This document shows positions 56,033 through 64,000 of a DNA stretch of 64,000 nt, one piece after another. A program made the position numbers and the translations under genes. Numbering within the stretch: the first letter of the stretch is position 1; each line of letters starts with the position of its first letter. Under the pieces are notes generated by a model. That model saw nothing but the letters and a program-made list of their open reading frames with translations. It made no database searches and was not told where the DNA came from. Source of the stretch: Clusia tigrina (lineage: Eukaryota; Arthropoda; Insecta; Diptera; Clusiidae); NCBI GenBank assembly GCA_920105625.2, contig OV050032.1, positions 6,737,129-6,801,128 on the forward strand, read 5' to 3'.

Positions 56033-59000
56033 ATGACTAACAGCAACTGAAATTGTATGGCATGCCATAATAACAATAACAACATTGCCAACTAATAAAA
56101 TAATAAAACTACTGGGAACGGAAGACGCCAACGGCAAAGGCAACGTCAACACTATCATCGCCACCGCCAACCCGAGTGAACTCCAAAGTCCAAGTTCGAT
56201 TTTCGATTTCGTTGCCTTCAGTTTGCAGTCTTGGGCCAGACATGAACGCCAAAGCGCCGCACACACAACATGACTTAAATCACGACGACAAGCAGGAAGC
56301 GGAATTATTCTTGAAGATGTCACCGCGACTCCGAGAATCGGTGTTGTCGATGCGCGCACTCGCGCACACTCCCACATGCATGGAGGGTATGCAGCGAGAA
56401 ATATGATATGTGAAATGAAATAACGTTATTATTAAAGCCAAGCTGCAGATGGAGCAGCTCAGGCTCCACAATGCAGCAAGCGGTTGGGTTAAATCCCTGC
56501 CCTGCCGGCCTCGCTCGGTACGGAGCGAGTCATGCCCGTTGGCTGAGCAGCAGTGAGTTATCATGACAACTTATTTAACCATCATGAGTTTGTTTATTGT
56601 TAGTCGGCCGTGTTAGCACGAATTTATTTAGTTGCCAGTGTGGCCGGGAGACAGATGCGCAAAAGGGCACTGAGGCTGCGACAGATACGAGTAAAGAAGA
56701 ATAACCAAACTGGGCAAGGTTTGCTTGGAGGAAGGAGGTTTTTTAATGAATTAAATGAGACACTAAAAGGGTTCCAGCTGGAAAGAATGGCGAGTTTGGG
56801 GATATACGAGTACTCTCCCAGTTATAAGGCATGCAATGCAATACAACAGAGATGATGTTTCAAAGTCAGTGGTCTATTCCTGTGGTTCCGCGGGAGAGAG
56901 GTGGTTTTTTAATGAATTAAATGAGACACTACGAGGGTTCCAGTTCTAGACTCTAAACAAGCTGGCGAGTTTGGGGAAATAGTAGTACTCTCCCAGTTAT
57001 TAGACATGCAATGCAATACATCAGAGATGATGTTTCAAAGTCAGTGGTATGAAAAATCTATTCCTATGGTTTCGCGGGAGAGCAAAGGGCCACCTGGGAA
57101 GTGTTATTAAAGGATATTCAAACTGAAAATTACTGCGTAAGTGGGTTCCTTAAGATGCGATTTCTTTTGTAGTGTGAACGTTTCCTACGACTATTTAGCT
57201 GATGACTCATAAAGCCTGATCCCTCATAGATTTTGCGGAAACCCGTATATCCTCTCATTAACAATCACTGCTTCAGTGGGAAAGATAATTCGCGGTGTTT
57301 GGAAATTTTCAGCTTTCCATGGCGATGATGTCACACACGCACACTTGCCGCTTCGCCTCTGATGGTGGGTCCGACTTTGACGGTGACTTGAAGCGCACAC
57401 AGAGCGCAGCGGCACGATGCTATCTGCAAAAGGAATCATATTTTTCATATGAGAAACGTATGTCAACTGCATGTCAAAAGGATGCCGACCGCCGACTGCC
57501 GACTGCTGACTGCTGACTGCTGACTGCCGAGCGCAGCATACGCGTCAGAAGTCAGGTTAGTCCGGCGGAGATTTGCGCATATAAATAAAAAATTTTTTAA
57601 GTAGAAGCGCAAAGGCGTCCACAAGTCTTGACAATCTTGCCACGCAATCTGCCTGCCAGCCTGGCTGCCTGCCTTGGTTGTTTAAGTGCTTTATGCAAAA
57701 CTGAAAATAAGGACCAACCAAAAAAGCAAAAGAACGCTTTTGCCTTTGACAAAAACTAATTTAATTTTATGTTAGTTTCTTTGGAATTCATAAACTAGCA
57801 GTGCGCGCCCGATGAATGTGGAAATTACTGAAGTACTGAACTCATGGCGCTGAGTGCAAAAGAATACGGAAGGCGATGCACGTCTCGCATATTAACGCAT
57901 AAATTACGGGGTACACTGCAAATACACGCGCTGATGCGAGTATATGAAAACAGCAAATCACAAAATCCAACCCACAATAAAAATGCGCTGGAGCGGTGGG
58001 AGCCGAGCGCACCCGCTGACCCCTTTCTTTGTGGCGTGCGCCCATGGTGAGCACTCAACTGCCGCCTCACAGTCACCGCAAACTAACTACAACTGTCACT
58101 AGCAGTGGGTGGGGTAGGGTGTGGTGTGGTGTGGTGTGGTGTGGTGTGCTGTGGTGTGGTCACTCGCTCTGCGCGCAGCCCACTCATCAGCATAGACGAG
58201 CGTACAGAAGCAAGTGTCCTTAATGAAAGAATTTATATCAAAATCATGGATGAATTTTCAAATTGAAAATGCGCAACATTTCGCGGAGTCTGCTGTGAGA
58301 CCAGCAGAGCCACAACAACAACAACCAGAGCTAGAGACACGCTCGGAGTCAGGGGCAGAAAACGGCGCAGCAGCACCAACGCAATGCACAGAGGCGCCAC
58401 ATACGTCATTACGTTTAGACAAGGCGGCACCGCAGATGAAGCGGCAATGAAATGAATTCGCATTGGAAAAAACGAATTCAAATTGAAGTCAAAAATTAAA
58501 ACGTTCAATTAAAAGGCAACAAAACACTTAAAAACTTTTTAAATTAAACTTTTGACACCTCCGCGATAAGGTGGCATCTTGAGTCCCCTGCTGCGGATGC
58601 TGATGATGCTAATGCTGGGGCAGCTCTCTTGGCGAATGCAGTACAGACACTGTGAACAACAAAAACAACACACACACACACACACACACAGACGCACGCA
58701 CGCGTCCAAACAAAGACAACAAAAAGCAAGAAAGTTACAAGTTTTCATCATTAAAAATGTTAATTAGCCACGGAATCAGTGAACTTCTCTGACTGGCTGC
58801 CGGGTTCTTCGATGTTGCCAGCACACGGCAGCTAGCACGAATTACGCAAGGTACCAATGCAAACAACAACAACAACAAAAACAGCCAAAGTAACTAGAGC
58901 CGCAAAGTTTAATCAGACTTCTGCCAAGTGGCAGCAGCCAGCAGCCAGCAGCCAGATGTGCCGACGGCGGCTAACTTGCAAGCCGACAAATCCGCACCGC

Positions 59001-59437
59001 CCCGCATGATGCGGCTGGTGTTCTTAATGTTGTTGTTGTTGTTGTTATTGCTCTTCCACATCCATCTCCCACTGTGACCGTGCAGCGGAGCGTGCAAACG
59101 GCAAAATTTGCATATAAAAAGGCAGAAACTGGAGCCAAGAAGAGCCTCCTGAGGAAGTTTTCGTTCTGCATCCTCGGTGTTTTCACTGCTATTGTTGTTG
59201 TTGTTATTGTTGTTGTTGTTGTTGTCAGCTACTCTCAGGGATTAAACATTAACCGCCAATTAGGTGAAATGTAACACGCTTGGGCTTTTTCTTTCTTTTT
59301 CCTTCGACTCGTTGCGGTTGTGTTGTTTTTACTCCCTGCCACCACTTTACAACATCCTTTCGGACTTAAAACTTTAGACTGCGTGACGCCGTTGTATGCG
59401 TGCTAGCACACTTCCGTTCGAACTCGCCCATACGTAG

Positions 59438-59440
<3 letters not shown>
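55501..59440. other. gene-free unique sequence with simple repeats
   Basis: Host-like non-coding DNA. It contains (CAA)n at 55999-56032, a GTGGT-type run at about 58121-58161, CA/CAC at 58670-58690, and GTT runs at about 59027-59050 and 59193-59225. A diverged pair of blocks of about 110 bp (56738-56850 and 56908-57020) share TTTTTTAATGAATTAAATGA, GGCGAGTTTGGGG and AGAGATGATGTTTCAAAGTC. No gene is supported. Confidence 0.45.

Positions 59441-59475
<35 letters not shown>
59439..59475. repeat. (GT)n microsatellite
   Basis: About 18 GT units. The Val/Cys frame on the plus strand and the His/Thr frame on the minus are its translations. Confidence 0.97.
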
Positions 59476-59476
<1 letters not shown>

Positions 59477-60080
59477 CTTGCACATAAATGCATTTTGCAC
59501 TGCATCCCAACAGAAAATATGCTCGTCCATGAAGTGAGCACTTGCTTAAGTGAATCAAGAATTGGCTGGAAATGCTTCCTTTGGAGCACAAATCGAAGTG
59601 ATTGCAATCGGGAATTACAAGGTAAAGTTCCAGATATTGAAGTTGATGCTTGTTCTTTGATCATTCAGCTCATTGTTACCAGATAGAATAAGATGGGGTC
59701 TGAGACCAAAAGCTGCAGAGTCATTTACAAATCGAAGTTTGGTGATCTACGAACAAATTTTGAGGATATTTCCAGGCATGGCACTCGACACTTTTTCACT
59801 GTATCTTCCATATACTAGAGAGACTAAGGAATCCAAGCAGCTTAAACTTAACCGATATTAATCAAGGATCTTATGAAACCGTGTTGGGTAAGCTTTTTGT
59901 GTCACAGGATACACCAAACCTCACTTTTCATAGAAGCTCTACCTAACTAGACGAGTAGTCTCAGAACGTATACTGGAGGTTCAACATGAACTTACAGCAT
60001 AGTATGGGATTCTAAGTACGGAGCAGGAAGAGTCTCCGAACAAGCTGTTGGTTGTGATGGCAGTTGATCTACGGTTGTAT
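59476..60080. other. gene-free stretch
   Basis: No feature recognised. Confidence 0.4.
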
Positions 60081-60260
60081 GAATGTAAGAATGACATAAA
60101 CGCTCCTCGGCTTAGCGAGAGCCTGCCGAGGAGCGTTTAGCCTGTTCGAAATATATAGGTCTCGAATAAGGACTCTCACTATGAGGCAAGGCTAGTGCCC
60201 CTGCTACAAACTATAAGAATAAATTCTAATATAACATGGTGAGGTACGGAACTACGAGTA
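60080..60260 (+). repeat. dispersed repeat, copy 1, with perfect hairpin
   Basis: About 170 bp related to 60728-60902. Shared parts: TGTATGAATGTAAG, CTTAGC, TTAGCCTGTTC, TATATAGGTC, GAGGACTCTCA or AAGGACTCTCA, TAGTGCCCCTGCTAC and the end ATAAGAATAAATTCTAATATAACATG. Copy 1 alone holds the hairpin AAACGCTCCTCGGC / GCCGAGGAGCGTTT (60098-60111 and 60125-60138). Probably the 3' end of an uncharacterised retroelement. Confidence 0.8.
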
Positions 60261-60727
60261 ATTGACTAACTAGGCAGATGCCTTAAGCTACAATCGGACA
60301 TTGAAGCAGCTCTGGTCAATCTACGCACTCAGAAGACAAGATCAAAGTTAGCGTGGGACTACAAATACGTAAATAGGAAGCACATCACTTCCCCTCTTGG
60401 TCAAACATTTCGGGTTTATGGTGATTTGCATGAAACTGGGAGCCATTTAGCTGTGGGGTTCCCAAACCCTACATTAGTTTGGACAAAACTTGTCACAGTC
60501 ATTGCAAGGCAGTGTACCAAATAGTGTAGGGAGGGTGATCACATACAGAATTGCACAAATTACGCTACGAAACCACCTCAAGCAGACAAATATAAATACA
60601 ATCACACACGATCGAGTGCTCATGTGCATTTGTATAAAGCTTTCGACGTATGGTTCTATTGAGGAATGGGTTTTCACAGTGATGCAGCTAATATAGCGAA
60701 TAATTTGGAAGAAAAGCCATACACGAT

Positions 60728-60902
60728 CTAAGCTTGTATGAATGTAAGGTGACTTGTAGACGAGATAAACCCTCTTCTGCTTAGCAAGAACCTTAGCCTG
60801 TTCTGTGGGCAACTATATAGGTCACGTATGAGGACTCTCATTATGGGGCAAGAATAGTGCCCCTGCTACTAACCATAAGAATAAATTCTAATATAACATG
60901 AG
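60728..60902 (+). repeat. dispersed repeat, copy 2
   Basis: Direct-orientation relative of 60080-60260, about 650 bp away, with the same 3' terminus but a degraded hairpin region (ATAAACCCTCTTCTGCTTAGC). Confidence 0.8.
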
Positions 60903-62042
60903 TTAACCCCGACGAGCAGAAGACTTTAGTTCTTCTCATATAACCATATCAGTGTCTTCCTAAATATATCCTGGTAAACTCTTCTCTACATACTACTTAA
61001 GGGTAGAGGAGAGATACCGGCACCCGATGACTCCACGAGTTCTACGAGTTGTACAAGGCATAATACTAGCAGGAGACTACAAAAACCACGGACATACTTC
61101 TACGAAAAGCGAGAATGGCAGTAACTTTTTATTACCTTCTCGTATCCCGTTCCTTCAATCAAACCCTTTACTGAGTCTGAATTTTGTGTGCCAGTTCCAC
61201 GGTGTATTTTCCAGATTCCGTAGACTAACCCACTATAGTAGTCGCAAAGCATCGGATCCGACATATGGCCATGAGCAAAACTGGGCTTTTTTTTGCCGGG
61301 ATGAAGCTGTGTTCTAGGTTTCACTTAACCATGCGTTGGCAGCGTGTCCCTGCAATGATTTCAATTTTGCGATTCCATCTGCAGTCGCATGAATTTCTTG
61401 TTGACTTTTGTTGTTCTTGTTGTTTGTTATTGTTGTTGTTTGTTGTTCTTGTCTTTTGTTGTTGTTATTCTTGAGCATTAATGGATTTTGTCTATTTGGC
61501 AAGGTGTCTCCTCGCTCTCCCACTCTATCCTGCTCTATGCACTACTCGTATGCTGCTTTCGCGGATTTTAGCTAATTAAACCATTGCATGTTGTACATTC
61601 TCTGTTTGATCATTGCCACGGCCGTTGCCACCGGGCTTAGCTGGGTAGCCCGCGTGTAAGGTGAGAACATGGCTCAAAACATTGAAAGGAACATTTGGCA
61701 TAATTGCAAATGAATGTTTGGCGAACTCGGTGCTTTTATTGCTGCACCACGAATTGGCTACGCTTGAAGAATGCCAACTTGTCTACTGAGACAGATGCAG
61801 CTACAAAGTTCATTTCATTCAAGGATGAAATCAGACGAAACTAGAAGCAACAAATTTGATTCGTTTGAGCTGGAAACTTGACTAGTTGCGAAGGGATTTC
61901 GTGGAGTTCCTATGGCTCTAATAGAGAAAAGCGATGATGACTGATTTAAATAGAAACGTAAGTAGGTGATGGATGTAAGATGGATATGCACTGAAGATGG
62001 GCTCTTCTAACTAAAGTTAGAGCCGAAGGAGTGGATTCACGT
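60903..62042. other. gene-free stretch
   Basis: A TTG/TTC-rich run lies at about 61400-61470. No coding region recognised. Confidence 0.4.
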
Positions 62043-62130
62043 AAAAATATGTTGAAGAATACAATAATAAACTAGGCTAAGGATTAGCTTAAAAATATGT
62101 TGAAGAATACACTAATGAACTAAGGCTATA
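62043..62130. repeat. 48-bp tandem duplication
   Basis: AAAAATATGTTGAAGAATAC occurs at 62043 and 62091, followed in both by AATRAACTA and GGCTA. Confidence 0.88.
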
Positions 62131-62439
62131 TTGATAGTTTTTGTTGGACTTCTATATAGAGACTGAAAAGGGAGGGTGTATTGAAATGAACAGAATCGAG
62201 TCAACTATAATTGAAGATAATATTAAAGAATAGAAGAATTGTTGTGCCGCCAAGTGTGCTCTCAGACTAAGCGGGTGCAACACGTGGAAATCTGCCAACT
62301 ATGGACACTGTACAATTTTGAGCGACATAAAAGGGAAAGGTCAAATGATAATTACGGCTGACTTAGAAACGCCTACAGACTACATTATTTCTACTATAGA
62401 CTTTACAGCTAGAATTCCTACTCTCTATCCAACCAGACT

Positions 62440-63480
62440 GGGAGTCAGGCTCTGTAACGGGTAATTCTGACATTATCATCTACACTGACGGCTCAAAGAT
62501 GGAGAGTGGAACGAGGGCGGGTGTCTTCTCGGAAGGATTGCAGGAAGACAGTCATAACGGCTGCCTGACGCATGCAGCGTCTTTCAGGCCGAAATTCATG
62601 CAATTGGGAAAGCGGCCAGGCTGATACAAAGTAGTACAATTCGACCCTCCAATATCACTATCTGTGTGGATAGTCAGGCGGCGCGTAAGGCAATAGAATC
62701 CAAGACAGTTAAATCGAAGTTGGTAATGAAATGTCGTACCTCACTACTGAACATTGGACCCCACAAGGTCTCACTTTGCTGGGTTCCTGGACATAGCAAT
62801 ATAGCAAGGAATGAATTAGCGAACGACATGACCAGAAGGGGCTCTGAAATGGAAATTGACGAAGTAGATACCTCAATACAAATCCCGATATGTGAACTGT
62901 TTAGGAGCTTAGATGAATTCACTTTTCCGCTGAGAAACAACTTATGGACTAATCGTGACAACAACAACTTATGGACTAATAGACTAATCGTGACTACTGT
63001 GAAGTCTCACGGGCCTTATGGTCTAGGTTAGACATGAAGAGAACGACGGTTCTCGTGGAGCTCAACAAACCTGCTGTAAGAGTGCTTACGGGGGTCATTA
63101 CCGGGCAATGCTTTAAAGTTGGCGTATTCCGTCGAGCGGGCTATGCAGGAGTAGCCCTGATGAAGAAGAGATAGAATCGATTCATCACTTTTTATGTCAA
63201 TGTCCAAGACTACAGTTGAAACGACATCAATGTTTGGGGCCGCGCTTCTTCACAAGCTGGACGGAGATAACGAAGGTGGACTTATCGGATCTCCTCACTT
63301 TCATCTGATAAACCAAATGGTTTAATAGGAATGGTACTTCCAATGTATATGGAAATCGGGGGTAAGGACGAGTATGCCTCCTCTTGGCATTTTTGAAGGC
63401 AGTCACAATGGACACAGATGTCTCCGAGTGGAAGTGCGGATACCGTAGACGCACACGCCTATGCAACCTAAGCTAACCTA
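62440..63480 (+). pseudogene. non-LTR retrotransposon RNase H to 3' end (family J)
   Basis: The plus strand starts near IIIYTDGSKMESG (62480-62515), then in other frames VFQAEIHAIG (near 62582), VDSQAARKAIESK (62662), CWVPGHSNIARN and ELANDMTRRG. The last Asp-type motif is ELANDMTR. A tandem duplication of AACTTATGGACTAATC (62938-63000) follows RNase H. The C-terminal block is degenerate: VLTGVITGQCF, then FITFYVNVQ where HHFLCQCP is in another frame. The 3' UTR ends near GCAACCTAAGCTAACCTAA (63462-63480). Several frameshifts and stops. Confidence 0.85.
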
Positions 63481-64000
63481 AAGAATAGAACACCATATAC
63501 TAAAAGATAACAAAATAGATTAGAATATAACCTAATATAATGTTAGATATAATACAATAGAAGTGCTCAGAAGAATCCATGATACAAGAGAGGAGAATAG
63601 AGCCACAAGAGAAAAATGTACAGGACTCATACAAGCATTGAAGTTGTTCTAAAACCGTATTTGTTTCCTTGTCAGCCTGAAGAGCTGTTTCTTAGCAGGG
63701 CATTCAAATAATTCAGTAATTTGAAACAAACCCAGGTACGTGGGATCAGGGTCCGGAAAAATGCCCGTTTAAAGCCTGACAACTTAAATTTTTATGTTAA
63801 GAATCCTCAAAGACACACGCATACCAATCCGCACTTTAGTTCAGTTCAATCGACAATCAATATTTTTAAACAAATTTATTTTTACGCCGTATCCAAATGA
63901 AAATAAAAATTAAGGGAAAAAAGGAATAGGCACAGGCACAAGCACGGGCTTAGAAACAAGGAAAGAGCACAAGAAGGGGCCGAGCAATAGAAGATGCGAA
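63481..64000. other. AT-rich gene-free end of window
   Basis: No feature recognised. TAATATAA-like low-complexity sequence follows the retroelement 3' end. Confidence 0.45.

Overview
The window reads as nuclear DNA of a higher fly (Diptera, probably tephritid- or drosophilid-like). This is inferred from four things: abundant CAA/CAG/GTT and (CA)n simple repeats, a 54-nt GT..AG intron, many decayed I/R1/Jockey-type non-LTR retrotransposons with RNase H domains, and hAT-type MITEs. There are no bacterial operons or rRNA genes. No region has the ORF density of a gene cluster, so this is an intergenic or large-intron block rich in transposon debris. The species cannot be fixed from sequence alone.

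Only one convincing host gene is visible: a BTB/POZ-type protein at 8828-9507 (+) with one short intron and a poly(A) signal. Its 5' exon is not identified. A 62-aa single-pass membrane ORF lies just upstream on the other strand (8590-8778) and is only a candidate, as is a 63-aa ORF at 14274-14465. A 365-codon ORF at 51824-52921 is almost entirely a 27-bp minisatellite.

Mobile elements dominate the left third and recur to the end. At least a dozen 5'-truncated non-LTR fragments are seen: 3859-4020, 4112-4681, 5224-6240, 6769-7137, 10131-11560, 17480-17945, 17957-18350, 18860-19629, 19905-20660, 20980-21546, 26735-27660, 38640-38920, 42345-42780, 44896-46077, 46078-46450, 52935-53600, 55355-55500 and 62440-63480. 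One family ends in (CCTA)n tails, and two of its copies have recognisable target-site duplications. DNA transposons are represented by a 247-bp hAT-type MITE (16356-16602) and by three copies of a second 8-bp-TSD family (11827-12123, 16822-16992, 17007-17119). That second family carries 8, 2 and about 1 copies of a 21-bp internal repeat. A tRNA-derived SINE family has three members (13470-13650, 54690-54850, 54899-55092).

The second theme is tandem repetition: unrelated arrays with units of 19, 21, 25, 27, 35, 42, 45, about 50, about 67, 112 and 155 bp. Several are embedded in or abut transposable elements (21 bp in a MITE, 42 bp in a retrotransposon 3' UTR, 27 bp beside a retrotransposon 3' end). 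This suggests that mobile elements here seed and disperse minisatellites. Many long ORFs in this window come from arrays whose unit is a multiple of three and are not genes.

The stretches at about 21.7-26.2, 32.6-38.6, 39.8-42.3, 43.3-44.9, 48.0-51.8 and 55.5-59.4 kb look like ordinary unique non-coding fly DNA with microsatellites.
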